Shown here in pieces: positions 34,936 to 46,350 of a DNA stretch of 64,000 bases (its first letter is position 1; each line of letters starts with the position of its first letter). Source of the stretch: Perognathus longimembris pacificus (Eukaryota > Chordata > Mammalia > Rodentia > Heteromyidae); the NCBI RefSeq assembly GCF_023159225.1, contig NC_063169.1, positions 55,081,934 to 55,145,933 of the forward strand. The letters run 5' to 3'. The notes beneath the pieces are model-generated. The model had not been told where the DNA came from. It made no database searches and worked only from the letters and a program-made list of their open reading frames with translations. The position numbers and the translations under genes are program-made.

Positions 34936-35084
34936 GATCATGAACTAAGCATCATAAAATCATTACAACACAATCAACAGTATGGAAAATAATCAGTCAC
35001 ACTACTGCATCTGAAAACTCCATTGCTACCCTCCTCCCATAACAGTTGTAGAACCTCTGAACTCCATGTCTAGCTCATATTTCA

Positions 35085-35215
35085 AGTTCCTTCTCTGTCA
35101 ATGACCACCTGGTCCACTTGCCAGCTCTAGCAGATCAGAAGCTCTCTGAGGCCAGGGATAATTTCTCTTGTGCTTATCTGCTGATCAGTTCACATTCAAG
35201 GGAGAAAAGCTATTG
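35085..35215 (+). mobile_element. Possible L2 3' end
   Basis: GAAGCTCTCTGAGGCCAGGG and ATAATTTCTCTTGTGC resemble the L2 phrase AAGCTCCTTGAGGGCAGGGA ... TCTGTTTTGTTC. Confidence 0.4.
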
Positions 35216-35384
35216 TACCTTAAATAGCTGTCCCAGAATGGTTTCCAGGGAAATCATCTGCCCGGACTGAAACACAACATCCTCATGCAGCTTGTAGTAG
35301 ACTTACATAGTCCTAGCCAATAGGATATGGACAGAATAAGTCACCAAAACAGCTTACCTCCCCTAAAAATAAAATAAACACTAG

Positions 35385-35550
35385 AACTGCAGGATAAAGC
35401 CAGCTGAGCAGGAAAATCCTCAAGATTCCACATCCAACATACTCAGCAAACAACATGGATGGAGGTATGGCTCAACTGGTAGACTTCAAGCTATGGAAGT
35501 TTGAGACTCTGAGTTCAAGCCCTGGTACTGCCCCCCCCTCCAAAAAAGCC
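35385..35550 (+). mobile_element. Old B1-plus-Geo-like SINE
   Basis: GGAGGTATGGCTCAACTGGT and CTGAGTTCAAGCCCTGGTAC are the A- and B-box-like parts of a Geo-related monomer joined to a degenerate head (GAGCAGGAAAATCCTCAAG). Confidence 0.5.
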
Positions 35551-36713
35551 ACCTTACTAGGAGAAAGCCCCCCTCTCTTTCCTAATTATCTGCCTAAATA
35601 AATCCTGTGGATGCAAGATTTTAACCAGCAACACATTGACAAGGATACCCCTGCATGTGATCCAAGGACCTGGTCCTAATGTGATTAGAACAGGCAGCTA
35701 TTACCTGCCCTGTTCACTGATACCTGATAATTTTCGTAAGAAAAAGAGGTACCTATTTGCCCCAAAGCACGGGCTTTCCGTGACAGCTCAATTCAGCATC
35801 CTCAGTATGCAGTACTGATGGTGGCAAAATTAGAACCACATGCAGCTCTGTAGCTGAGAATATAAAAAGATCTAGAATAGCAAGGGAAGGGGGGCTTCTA
35901 GAATAATGTAGGAGATCTTTGAAGGTCTGGTCCAGAAAATACAGGCATACACAAGTGAGAAGGAGGATATACAAGCTGCTTGTACACAGTGTGATAAAAC
36001 TGGTGTTTAATCTCCAGGCTTAAATACTAAGCTCTCCTTCTTCTGAAGCTGAACACATTTTTCAATCACAGTAGCACATCCTAATTAGCCAGCTAAGAAA
36101 ACATTATTAAGAAACCTCAGGTAGGGTCTCAATGTCATAAATTATCCTAACAGGACAACTATGGGAGAAAAATTAAAACCTTGCATACCATGTTTTAATG
36201 ACCCCATTTACATTTATCAGATACATTAATCAGCTATCACTTCTACAAGATTAAAACACTGACATATTTTACTATTTTCTCTCTCCCTCTCTCTCACACA
36301 CACACACCCACTATCAACTTACAGATGACAATCTTCTGCTGTTTGAACTAGATTTCTGCAGTGACCAAGTTCATGCCTAACTAAACCATCACACACAAAT
36401 GCATCCCTCTGAAAAGGCTGCATGACTTACAGCCAACCAACACCTTTGACAGGAAACTGTTTGTACTTTCCTATTTCATATAGGCACATGAAAAATCAAC
36501 AGAAGGTTGTTGTTGGAAAAAAAATGTCTCATGGAATTGAGGTTATTGATTTTTTTTTTTATCACAGCTCGCTTATCTATCCAGATTTTTAAAAAAACAC
36601 AAACTCTGAAAAGTTTTATGAGCAAAGTATCAAGAGATCTATCTAGGATGACAGTAGAAACTCAGGGTCAAAGATTTATCTTTATAAAAACAGCAATGAA
36701 ATCATTCCAAGCA
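35551..36713. other. AT-rich intron stretch without recognised repeats
   Basis: About 1.2 kb. It includes homeodomain-type TAATTAG at about 36083 and an AT-rich, little-decayed-looking segment (36050-36280). Possible conserved non-coding sequence, unproven. Confidence 0.35.
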
Positions 36714-36860
36714 AAGCATGGTGGCTCAGTTATATAAGCCCAACACTAACAAGGTCAAGTGCCAGAAGATTGTGAGTTTGAGCTACAGTGAGACCCTTTC
36801 AAAGAGAGAAAAGGCAAAATCAAATGCAGGAAAAGGAAAGGAGGAAGGAAATCACTAGAC
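36714..36860 (+). mobile_element. B1-like SINE
   Basis: GCATGGTGGCTCAGTTATAT then GAGTTTGAGCTACAGTGAGA and a purine-rich tail. Confidence 0.6.
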
Positions 36861-37067
36861 CCCAAAAGAACCAATGCTCAAGCATTTTAGAAGATTGTCT
36901 AGCAGACTGTCAGCGATAAAAATACCTAAGATCTACTCTCTTAGCAAATTCCATTGTCTATTGTCACCATGAGACCAGACCATGAGATTGCCATTACTTA
37001 TTCAATCTGCTTAAGAAAAACTGTGTACTTGCTCTTAGACCAAAATCACCTTGTTTCCCCCATCCTC

Positions 37068-37492
37068 CAGGCCTGGTTATCACCACTCTCCTCTGTCTAC
37101 GTTTGACTTGTTTAAATTACATATATGAGTGATACCACACAGTTGTCTTTCTATATCTAGCTGATTACACTGAACAGGTCATACCCTGGTTCATTCATGC
37201 TGCTATAAACAGCAAGACTTCCGTCCTTAAAGGCTGGGTAGCATTTCCTTTTGTGTGAAATATATCATTGTAATCCATTTATCCACTGACACTTAGATTG
37301 CTTCCATGTCCTGGCTATTGTGAATGATGCTACAAGGAATGGAGGTAGACATGCCTCTCTGAACGTGAGCAGCTTCTTCTTTGGATATATAACCCACAAG
37401 TGGGATTCTGGGTTCACTAGTAAGATTGCCAATTCCTTTAATTTGACAAAATCCATGCTGAAATTTCTTGGAGCTAGCAGGAACTAGAAAGA
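37068..37492 (-). mobile_element. Ancient L1M-type 3' UTR fragment
   Basis: On the plus strand it reads the antisense of an L1 3' UTR: GTTCATTCATGCTGCTATAA, TCCATTTATCCACTGACAC, CTGGCTATTGTGAATGATGC, then TTTGGATATATAACCCACAA and GTGGGATTCTGGG. No coding capacity. Confidence 0.75.
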
Positions 37493-37714
37493 TTTTGAAA
37501 CCAGTTGTTTTTTTTTTTTTTTTTCTGTTGAGATGTCCCCCTGGTCTTCCTATTTACTGTGTCAACAACCTGGAAAGCTGACCTCATACAAGAAAGGGCT
37601 GGAACGCCTACTTGGCATAGACACACACTGGTAAAGGGTGAGAGAACAAGATGTGGCATATGCATAACATGGGTGTGATATTGGTTATAACTGTGTGTTT
37701 GCTTGCTTGCTTAC

Positions 37715-37930
37715 TTATGTCAGTACTAAGACTTGAACTTGGGGTCTGCGTGCTGTTCCTTAGGCTTTTCCCCCCCTAAAGGCTGGAGCTTTTACTACTT
37801 GAGCCACATCTCCGACTTTTTGCTGGTTAATTAGAGATAAAAGTCTCACAGACATTTTTGCCTAGGCTGACTTGCAACAAGAGATCCTCAGATCTCAGCC
37901 TCCTAAGTAGTTAGGATTACAGGAACCTGG
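37715..37930 (-). mobile_element. B1-headed Geo SINE
   Basis: Reversed Geo (AGACTTGAACTTGGGGTC) and reversed head, shortened at the end. Confidence 0.78.
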
Positions 37931-37966
37931 TTTTGACTATAATTCTTAAATTTATAATGTCATCCT

Positions 37967-38075
37967 CGTGGGCTGAGAATGTGGCTTAGTGGAGTAGAGT
38001 ACTTGCCTTGCATGCATGAGGCCCTGAGTTTGATTCCTCACTACCACATAAACAAGAAACACAAATAAATACAAA
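37967..38075 (+). mobile_element. IDL monomer without Geo
   Basis: GGGCTGAGAATGTGGCTTAG to CCTCACTACCACATAAAC is followed directly by an A-rich tail: a left half alone. Confidence 0.8.
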
Positions 38076-39292
38076 ATAGCACCTTCATGTTTCTCTTGGT
38101 AGCCATTGAAAGTATAAATAATAGAAGATGATTCTGAGAATGTAAAAACAAATAGTTTTAAATAACCAAAGAAAAACCAAGGTATTGCTAGGCATAACAT
38201 CTAACAACTGGTATATTAGCAGCACAGTGATAAAAAGCTTTATGACATTTTTACTTATTAAAATAATTGAACATAATAGTAAGTCAGAAAACTAACATAA
38301 TAAGGCAATTAAGAGGGAGAGTTACTTTCCTCGCCACACCCTTGCTAAAACACATACCTTGTAGAATTACTTATTCCTCAGGTATCACCTCACATTCTTA
38401 CTCCGTTGGGGAACTCAACACTGCATGTATCTACAATAGTTTTGCACAGCTGACGACCCAAGAGCCCAGAGCTTTTTCCTAGAAGTACAACTAGTGGTAG
38501 AAGTTAGCCCTACCCAATTTCTTTTTCTGCAGTAGTATACCTAGAGCTGTGTTTCTAAATCATTGATTCATTTTGGTTATACTTCTCCTACCTTTTAATT
38601 ATGCTACCTTGTAAAAGCTAATGTGTCAGTGATCTACAACTTGAGTCTAAACATTGTTAACAGGTTTCTTTGTATTCAGCATAGATCTTCAAGGAAGCGA
38701 ACTCATAAACTTCACTAGACAAAAACTTTTTTTTTTTTTTATAAAAAGTACTGTTCCCCTCAAGTTATGGAGCAAATACAGGACTTTGACCAAGAACCCA
38801 GAGGAAGTAAGACTTAATTAACTCAGTTCCCCCAAGACCCTCGGGACCTTAGGAACTACTTCAAATTAACTGTATAGTTCCAAAATTCCAATCAACCATT
38901 TAACAATGTTTAGTCAAAATAAAAATTGCTGCAGGTGAGGACATTATATTTCATTGCTCACATCACCTTTCATTACATTTGTTGAAGAATTAAATAGAAA
39001 TAAGACACATCAGGACTGATTGTGTTATATATAAAATAGGATGTTTCTCAAATGCTCCTGAGCCAAATGGAAAATGAAGGAAACCTAGGTATGAAAAGGC
39101 CTCTTGAATAATTTTAATGAGAAACAAAATTTACTCCTACAATAAGGATGCTTTCTCAGAAAAGAAAGCATTAGAGTGACAGCTGTTTTGTTACAGAAAC
39201 TTATAAGCAATAAAAGCTACCCCATACCCCCTCCCAAGAAAAGGAATAAGCACCCCTAGCATTCATATTGCTTTCTGCTGCAAAGGTTCCTG
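38076..39292. other. AT-rich intron stretch without recognised repeats
   Basis: About 1.2 kb, no gene or repeat supported. Confidence 0.4.
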
Positions 39293-39640
39293 GGGCCAGA
39301 CACAAGTGGCTCTCATCTGTAATACTAGCTATTCAGGAGGCTGAGACCTGAAGACTGTGGTTCAAAGCCAGCCCAGGCAAAATAGTGCCCTTGTCACTCT
39401 TTTTTTTTTTTTTCCCCCAGTCCTGGGGCTTGTACTCAGGGCCTGGGCACTGTCCCTGAGCTTCTTTTGCTCAAGGCTAGCACTCTACCACTGAGCCCCA
39501 CAGCACCACGCCTGGCTTTTTCTGTTTATGTGGTGCTGAGGAATCAATCCTAGGGCTTCATGCATGCAAGGCAAGCACTCTACTGCTAAGCCACATTCCC
39601 AGCCCCCTCCCCTTGAGACTCTTATCCAACAAAAATAAAA
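39293..39640 (+). mobile_element. B1-headed SINE interrupted by an antisense IDL-Geo
   Basis: The head is intact up to CTTGTCACTCTT (39389-39400) and resumes at CTTGAGACTCTTATCC (about 39612). Little of the downstream Geo tail remains. Confidence 0.8.
39401..39611 (-). mobile_element. IDL-Geo SINE, nested
   Basis: Reversed A-tail, reversed Geo (CAGTCCTGGGGCTTGTAC) and reversed ID head ending CACATTCCCAGCCCC. Inserted in the preceding B1-headed element. Confidence 0.93.
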
Positions 39641-39668
39641 CGAAGAAAAAATAAAACATTCCTGGACC

Positions 39669-39876
39669 GGGCTGGGGATATGGCCTAGTGGCAAGGGTGC
39701 TTGCCTCGTATACATGAGGCCCTGGGTTCGATTCCCAAGCACCACATATACAGAAAATGGCCAGAAGTGGCGCTGTGGCTCAAGTGGCAGAGTGCTAGCT
39801 TTGAGCAAGAAGAAGCCAGGGACAGTGCTCAGGCCCTGAGTCCAAGCCCCAGGACTGGCCAAAAAAAAAAAAAAAA
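39669..39876 (+). mobile_element. IDL-Geo SINE
   Basis: Full dimer. Exact target duplication AAAACATTCCTGGACC at 39653-39668 and 39877-39892. It forms an inverted pair with the element at 39401-39611. Confidence 0.97.
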
Positions 39877-39962
39877 AAAACATTCCTGGACCATCACTAA
39901 ATAGTACTGCAAATATAGTTTCATCATAATCCATGAGAAAAATACTAAAATACTAAAAGCTA

Positions 39963-40065
39963 CAACATAGTGGAGCTGTGGCTCAAAGTGGTAGAGTGCT
40001 AGCTTTGAGAAAAATAGCTCAAGGACAACACCCAGGCCATCAAAACAAACAAACAAACAAAAAAG
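39963..40065 (+). mobile_element. Geo-only SINE fragment
   Basis: GGAGCTGTGGCTCAAAGTGG to CAACACCCAGGCCATC with an AAAC-repeat tail; no head. Confidence 0.75.
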
Positions 40066-40289
40066 CTGCAACGTTAATATTTACTTATTACTAATATTTA
40101 ACATTTTCTTCTTAAAGATTCATTAAGATGCAAACTGCAAAGTTGTTCTTGGAAAATCATTACTTTTAAGTGATAATAGTTTCATTGGTTACAGTTCAGA
40201 ATTTTATGACAATAAAGATATTATGATTTAGTTAGCTATCCTATATCCCCTAAAGGTTAAGACTTGTCTTTTGTTTTTTATTGTTGCTG

Positions 40290-40482
40290 CCAGTCCTGGG
40301 GCTTGAACTCAGGGCCTGGGCACTGTCCCTGAACTTCTTTTGCTCAAGGTTAGCACTCTACCACTTGACACACAGCGCCATTTCTGGCTTTTTCTGTTTA
40401 TATCCTACTGAGGAATCGATGCCAGGGCTTCAGGCAGCCTCGGCAAGCACTCTACCAGTAAGGCAGGCACCTTCCCAACCCT
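40290..40482 (-). mobile_element. IDL-Geo SINE
   Basis: Reversed dimer with a diverged ID half (GAGGAATCGATGCCAGGGC). Confidence 0.9.
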
Positions 40483-40727
40483 GTCTTTTGGTCTTATATG
40501 CCATATTATGGCTCCTTTAAAGAAAATTCATTCATTTGACCTGCCTTTCCCCATTTCAGACAAGTGAGTCACTCATGAATGCTGTCAAACTGGCTGCACA
40601 TATGTTGGATGCTTGCGTATTTTGTTCAAACAAGTATAGATATATGATGACTATTAATTTATCGTGCTACTAATAGCATAACAGGCTGAACAAGATCTTA
40701 TACAGAATATTCAAGACTTAAGAAAAA

Positions 40728-40880
40728 GAAAAGCTCAGTGGTAGAGCACCTGCCTAGGTCTTGAGTTTGAGCCTCAATACCAATAAAAAAGAAGAAAAAG
40801 AAAGGAGGAAAAGGAGGAAGGAGGAGGAGAAGGGTAAAGAAGGGGAAGAAAAAGAAGAGGCAGAGACAAGAAAAGAAAAT
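40728..40880 (+). mobile_element. ID-like monomer with purine-rich tail
   Basis: AGCTCAGTGGTAGAGCACCT and GAGTTTGAGCCTCAATACC form the monomer. A GGA/GAAA tract follows to about 40880. Confidence 0.65.
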
Positions 40881-40936
40881 CAGTCATGTGCCTATACCTA
40901 TACCTGTCCTTGTTTTAAGAATACATCTCAGGAGGG

Positions 40937-41133
40937 CTGGGAATGTGGCTTAGTGGTAGAGTGCTTGCCTAGCCTACATGAAGCCCTGGGTTCGATTCCC
41001 CCGCACCACATAAACAGAAAAAGCCAGAAGTGGCACTGTGGCTCAAGTGTTAGAGTGCTATCCTTGAGCAAATGGAAGCCAGGGACAGTGCTCAGGCCCT
41101 GAGTCCAAGCCCCAGGACTGGCAAAAAAAAAAA
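40937..41133 (+). mobile_element. IDL-Geo SINE
   Basis: Full dimer with A-tail. The flanks AAGAATACATCTCAGGA and AAGAATACAGCTCAGGA (about 40917 and 41132) are a near-perfect target duplication. Confidence 0.95.
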
Positions 41134-41349
41134 GAATACAGCTCAGGAAATTGGGTTTTTCTTTGTTGCTGTTTTTGTTTTTGTTTTTTTCCTTTTTGTC
41201 TTGTTTGTTCATTCATCTGTCTTTAGGAGGGTAAGGGGGAGGCACAGAAATGGAGGGACAAAGGGTAAACAAATGCAGCAGTGGTACTCACTAGACACTA
41301 TGTTGAAAATGAACTATACAATTTGTAGGTGGAGACCAGAGGAAGGAAA

Positions 41350-41445
41350 AATGCATCTCAAGCTGGAGGCATGGCTCCAAGTAGCACAGCACCACCTGGT
41401 TGAAAGGCCCTGACTTCAAGCCCCCATATTGGCAAAATGGAAAAA
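41350..41445 (+). mobile_element. Stand-alone tRNA-like SINE monomer (Geo relative)
   Basis: CTGGAGGCATGGCTCCAAGT and GGCCCTGACTTCAAGCCCC without an ID or B1 head. Confidence 0.55.
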
Positions 41446-42240
41446 GAAAAGAATGAATTTCAATTCTCATACTATGGCTAGAACTCATGTACACTGGTGA
41501 AACATTTTTGGAGGTCAATCAGGTAGATACAAACACTCCAGTTCTAGAAGTTCAGTTTGAGGAAATAACAGCAATGCACATATAATGATACGTTTGCAAA
41601 CATGTTCCCACTAAGCCCATCTTTAGAATTACTGAAGGGGAGAGGAGGAAAAGAGGGGGCAAAGAGTGAGGGAGGGAATGTGCAGAAAGTCTAGCTTCAT
41701 TTGGATGAAATCAAAGCATAAATATTAGACAAAGTGAAAAACAAACAAATGCTGATCAGACAATGGCTCAAAGACGTTTCCCATCTGCCATTCAGCACAA
41801 GCTATGATCCAGAACATGCTGATGAAGCGCCTGGCAACCTCTCCTACAGATTTTCGCCACACTTAACTTTCCAGGGTTTCTTTCTACGTGCTTCTCCACT
41901 TAATTTCTTTTCTCATCTCACACTGAAAAGTCAGGTCAGAGCCACATTCTTATATTCAATACATTTAAGGACAAATTCTCCCATGCCCACGAGGCAGGGA
42001 ATCCAGGCTACGCAAGCTAGAGGAAACAAGTCATAGTCCACAGGAAGCTTAGAGTAGTAGTTTGGGAAACAGACACACTTTCCCAAAAAGTACAGCAATA
42101 TAATGACATAGGAGTTATCCAAGCAGAATCAGAGAACTTAGAAAGCTAAAAATTGGCAAGGGATTCAGAGAATCAAGGATGAAGCTGAATGCTAAAGAAC
42201 AAGTTCAGTAACCAGAAAATACAGCTCTTCCTGTAATTAT
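41446..42240. other. Intron stretch without recognised repeats
   Basis: No repeat or gene supported. Confidence 0.4.
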
Positions 42241-42283
42241 TTTTCTTTTCTTTCTCTTTCTTTTTCTTTTTTTTTTTTTTTTT

Positions 42284-42472
42284 GCCAGTCCTGTGGCTTG
42301 AACTCAGGGTCTGGGTGTTGACTCTGCGCTTCTTTGGCTCAAAGCTAGCACTCTACCACTTGAGTCACAGCCCCATTTTTGGCTTTTTCTGTTTACGTGG
42401 TACTGGGGAATCGAACCCAGGGCTTTATGCATGCCAGGCAAGCAATCTACCACTAAACCACATTCTTCTTGT
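42284..42472 (-). mobile_element. IDL-Geo SINE
   Basis: A reversed dimer following a T/C-rich tract (42240-42283) that is its reversed tail. Confidence 0.93.
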
Positions 42473-42540
42473 AATTACATATGGAAATCTGTATGAGTCA
42501 GGGTTTTCCAAAGAAACAGAAACAATAGGATGTAGGTATT

Positions 42541-42594
42541 GACAGTCAGATAGAGATAGACAGGTAGACAGACAGACAGACAGACAGACAGAAA
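42541..42594 (+). repeat. (GACA)n tetranucleotide repeat
   Basis: GATAGA units then about seven GACA units. Confidence 0.92.
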
Positions 42595-42944
42595 CGCATA
42601 TCTGGCATCTTTGGCTCCTTCTTGTCCTTTGTACCTTACCACCAAAGCTTACCACAGTGCTTGGTTTATTTAGTAAAAGGAATAGATGAATTAATGAGCA
42701 AATGTTAAACACAGTCATTATCAATTATAACTTGTATTAAAGCACAATAATTCCTTTTCCCATGATTACTACACACACACATATAAGCCACATTACTTTC
42801 ACCATGTCCTAATTTGTTTTTAACTCCTATCCCTTTTTTGTATTTGAACCTTTAGTAATAAATAGGCACTTTACATATGAAGTATCTCCCCAAGTGACTC
42901 ACAGTTTTAAGCTCAATTCCCAACTAGTAGTTGTACTAAGAGGA

Positions 42945-43625
42945 AACTACATTTGAGAGCACTAACTTCATCAGTGGATTAATGATGGATGAGCTCACAG
43001 CTGATGAGCTATTAGGAGGGGAGGCTCAGGTAGAAGTAGTATGTCACTGGAGTGGCACTGTGGCTCTAAGTGGTAGAGTGCTAGCCTTGAGCGAAAAAGC
43101 TCAGCGACAACACCTAGGCCCTGAGTTCAAGCCCCATGACTGATAAAAAGAAAATAGATTTCTTAAGCTGGGCACTAGTGACTCACGCTTGTAATCCTAG
43201 CTACTCAGGAAGCTGAGATCTAAGGATCATGGTTCAAAGCCAGTCAGGCAGAAAAGTCCCTATGAGACTCTTTTCTCCAGTTATCCACTCAAAAAACAGA
43301 AGTGGCCCTATGGTAGAGTGCTAGCCCAAAGTCAGTGTCCAGGGCCTGAGTTCAAGTCCCACAACCAAAAAAAAAAAAGATGTCACTGGATAGAATGCTT
43401 TTATATTGTCTCTATGCCCTTCCCCTACCCACTTCCTCCCTGCTTTTCTCTCACCCAGAAGTGAACTGCATTGCTGATAGCCCCTTTTCATTATTCAAGA
43501 TTGCCACAGCTCCATAAACTCGGCACCAAGGGACCAGACGGGGCTGAAACCTCCTCTGACACGACGAGCTAAAATAAGCCTTTCATTCCTTGTTTTTCTT
43601 GGGATATTGTCACAGCTACACAACA
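42945..43625 (+). mobile_element. Old LTR/MaLR-like repeat split by a SINE
   Basis: The left part carries CATCAGTGGATTAATGATGG and GTATGTCACTGG. The right part ends GAGCTAAAATAAGCC ... GGGATATTGTCACAGC. These match a common mammalian LTR-like repeat (CATCAATGGATTAATCC ... TATTTTGTCACAGC), the same family as 49195-49665. The family name is uncertain. Confidence 0.5.
43051..43379 (+). mobile_element. Composite SINE insertion (Geo-only followed by B1-headed Geo)
   Basis: A Geo-only unit (43051-43160) is followed by a complete B1-headed Geo unit. The pair is flanked by exact ATGTCACTGG at 43041-43050 and 43380-43389, so the whole may have inserted as one transcript. Confidence 0.75.
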
Positions 43626-43689
43626 TGGAGAGACACTCTTTTTTTTAATTGGCAACGGATTCAATCTTTATTGTTTATTTGTTTATTTA

Positions 43690-43883
43690 TTTGCCAGTTC
43701 TGGGGCTTGGACACAGGGCCTGAGCACTGTCCCTGGCTTCTTTCTGCTCAAGGCTAGCACTCTACCACTTGAGCCACAGCGCCCCTTCTGGCCTTTTCTA
43801 TATATGTGGTGCTAAGGAATCCAACCCAGGGCTTCATGTATACCAGGCAAGCACTCTTGCCACTAGGCCATATTCCCAGCCCG
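43690..43883 (-). mobile_element. IDL-Geo SINE
   Basis: Reversed full dimer. The flanks GGAGAGACACTCTT (43629) and GGAGAGACACTCTT (43884-43897) are an exact target duplication that includes the element's T-rich tail (43644-43690). Confidence 0.95.
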
Positions 43884-43939
43884 GAGAGACACTCTTCTAA
43901 TTAAAACAAACAAACGAACACTTTACATCTCCTTTCTTT

Positions 43940-44070
43940 TTTTTTTTTTTTTTTTTTTTTTGCAGTTGCTTTGTTCCATTTGCTTTGCAGGGTGCTGGCA
44001 ATGGAATCTCGGGTCTTGCACATGCTAGGCAAGTGTTCTACCACTGAGCTCCAGCCCCCACCACATTGAG
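43940..44070 (-). mobile_element. ID-like SINE monomer
   Basis: T-run, then GGCAATGGAATCTCGGGTC and GCTAGGCAAGTGTTCTACCA: reversed ID element. Confidence 0.7.
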
Positions 44071-45507
44071 CTAAACATCAAGCTCCTCCCCCAAGTGCAG
44101 CCCCAGGATTCTACCCCAGTTACCCCTACTACTGCAGTAAGTCTTGTGTTTGACACACATTGACTCTGACCAAGAATGAAATGAGTCCTAGACAATGCCA
44201 GCTATCCAGACACTCAAATTACAAAGACAGTAAAGCACGAAGTACAATATAACATTCAGATGCTCTAATACTAGCAGTACAAGGTGCCCTGAGGAGGTAC
44301 AAGAGAGTAATTTGGAACCAAGGAATGTGAGACTAGTTCATGACTTGGCTCACATTTCACTTCCTTGAGGAAAACGTAGGGTACACTGGAGGACAAGTTT
44401 AATAAAGGGCAATCCAGTTTAAAAAAAAACAACAACAACAGCAATACAACTTAAGGGGGAATCAATGAAAAAATTAAAACATTCACACACCAGTGTATGA
44501 GGGTAAATACCATCCTTCAAATTAACAATCTTTTGACATTTGGTATAGCAATAAATCTGGAAATTCTCACTCCCTGTGCCCAAAGTACAATACCTGAGGA
44601 GCTTGCCACTGCATTTGTTACCATACAACTTTTGGCTGTTCCCATGTTATAAATCCACCCACTTCAAAGAACAGTTTTACAGTAATGGGAAATTTTATAG
44701 AGTGTGCTACATAATGATGTCTATCTAAGTATGTCCACTGTGACATGATTTGAAATGGTCAAAATTTTAAAACAACCCAGATGTTTATAAGGAGGTAATG
44801 AAACAAACTGTGATACTCACACAATGGAAAGAAAATGTAGTAAATTTAAACAGAGGAGGCAAGTTAAGTTGCAATTCACATGTAATATGGTCCCTATCGT
44901 TTCTGTAGAGGGAAATGCATGCATGTGTGTTGAGATGCAGGAGAAGATGATCCACAGAACTAAGGATGGACACTATAGTGTGACAGTGATTAACTGTGAG
45001 AATGTGGGGACTAAAATTCTAAACACTGGAATCCCCCCAATGGGAATTTAATCATGTAACTAATAGGAATACAAACTGAAAGCATGGCTTACATACAAAT
45101 TAACAAGATTCGAGATTCAGTTTCTTTAAGAAGTTTAACCATGTTCTTAGCAACATCATCAATACTAGATTAAATACATACTCTGTCCATGTGATGCCTA
45201 TGAAAAGAATGCTTTGACTGAAAAGAACAAAATAATACTTCCTGTTGGGTTTTTTAATGTCTAAGTAGCATTGCAGAGTTGTGGTCGCCAACCTTGCTCC
45301 CCAATACACTGCTACAGGCATCTCCTTTAACATGGTAATTGCATAGCAAAGACAAAAGGCTAGGGACGGTAACCCCAACTGGAGTTCTAAATGTGGAAAA
45401 AGCAAGAGGAGTCCCACTTCCAAATTTCACTAACAACATAAGCATAACAACAATAATTAGAATTTTCAAATACCTAAGCCAGTTTCAAAGTTCAATAGCT
45501 ATTATTC
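44071..45507. other. Intron stretch without recognised repeats or genes
   Basis: About 1.4 kb of AT-rich sequence. Open frames up to 107 residues show no known domain. Confidence 0.45.
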
Positions 45508-45589
45508 AAGGGCTAGGAATATGGCCTAGTGGTAGAGTGCTTGCCGTGGGTTCGATTCCTCAGCACCATATATATATATTCCTCAGCAC

Positions 45590-45640
<51 letters not shown>

Positions 45641-45748
45641 GGCGCTGTGGCTCAAGTGGTAGAGTGCTAGCCTTGAGCAAAAAGAAGCCAGAAACAGTGC
45701 TCAGGCCCTGAGTTCAAGCGCCAGGACTGGCAAAAAAAAAAAAAAAAG
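45508..45748 (+). mobile_element. IDL-Geo SINE with a microsatellite in its linker
   Basis: The left half lacks about 18 bases before GTGGGTTCGATTCC. The linker between halves has duplicated CCTCAGCACCAT and expanded into TA and then AC repeats (45570-45638) before Geo resumes at GGCGCTGTGG. Confidence 0.93.
45592..45638 (+). repeat. (AC)n microsatellite inside a SINE
   Basis: About 22 AC units located exactly between the two SINE modules. Confidence 0.93.
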
Positions 45749-45884
45749 CCATTCAATAAACTCTCAAGCTCCAGGTATTTTTCCAGGAAAAAAAGAAAAA
45801 GGAATATTCTTCTAGTGTCTTACTGAACATAAAGAATATTTCTATCATTGACTAGTAGGGTTGGTGTGGTTATTTATTTATATG

Positions 45885-46350
45885 CCCATTCTGGTGCTTG
45901 AACTTAGGGCCTGGGCACTGTCCCTGAGCTATTTTATTTTATTTTATTTTATTTATTTATTTATTTATTTTTGGCCAGTCCTGGGCCTTGGGCCTGAGCA
46001 CCATCCCTGGCTTCTTTTTGCTCAAGGCTAGCACTCTGCCACCTGAGCAACAGCGCCCCTTCTGGCCGTTTTCCATATATGTGGTGCTGGGGAATCGAAC
46101 CGAGAGCTTCATGTGTAGGAGGCAAGCACTCTTGCCACTAGGCCATATTCCCAGCCCTCCCTGAGCTATTTTGATCAAGGTTAGTGCTCTAACACTTGAG
46201 CCATAGCTATACTTATGGCTTTTTTGGTGGTTAATTGTAGATAACACTCTTCTCTCTTTCCTGCCTGGGCTAGCTTTGAACCAGAATCCTCAGATATCAA
46301 GCCCACTGAGTGGCTGGTATTACAGGCATAAACCAACAGTGTCCGCCTAT
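45885..46350 (-). mobile_element. B1-headed Geo SINE split by an IDL-Geo
   Basis: Reversed Geo begins GGTGCTTGAACTTAGGGCC, breaks at CCCTGAGCTATTTT (45922-45935), and resumes with the same motif at 46159-46172. The reversed head ends GCATAAACCAACAGTGTCC. Confidence 0.87.
45931..46158 (-). mobile_element. IDL-Geo SINE, nested, with TTTTA/TTTA tail
   Basis: The reversed tail is a TTTTA then TTTA repeat (45931-45972). The body runs from GGCCAGTCCTGGGCC to CATATTCCCAGCCC. Exact 14-base target duplication with the outer SINE. Confidence 0.95.
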
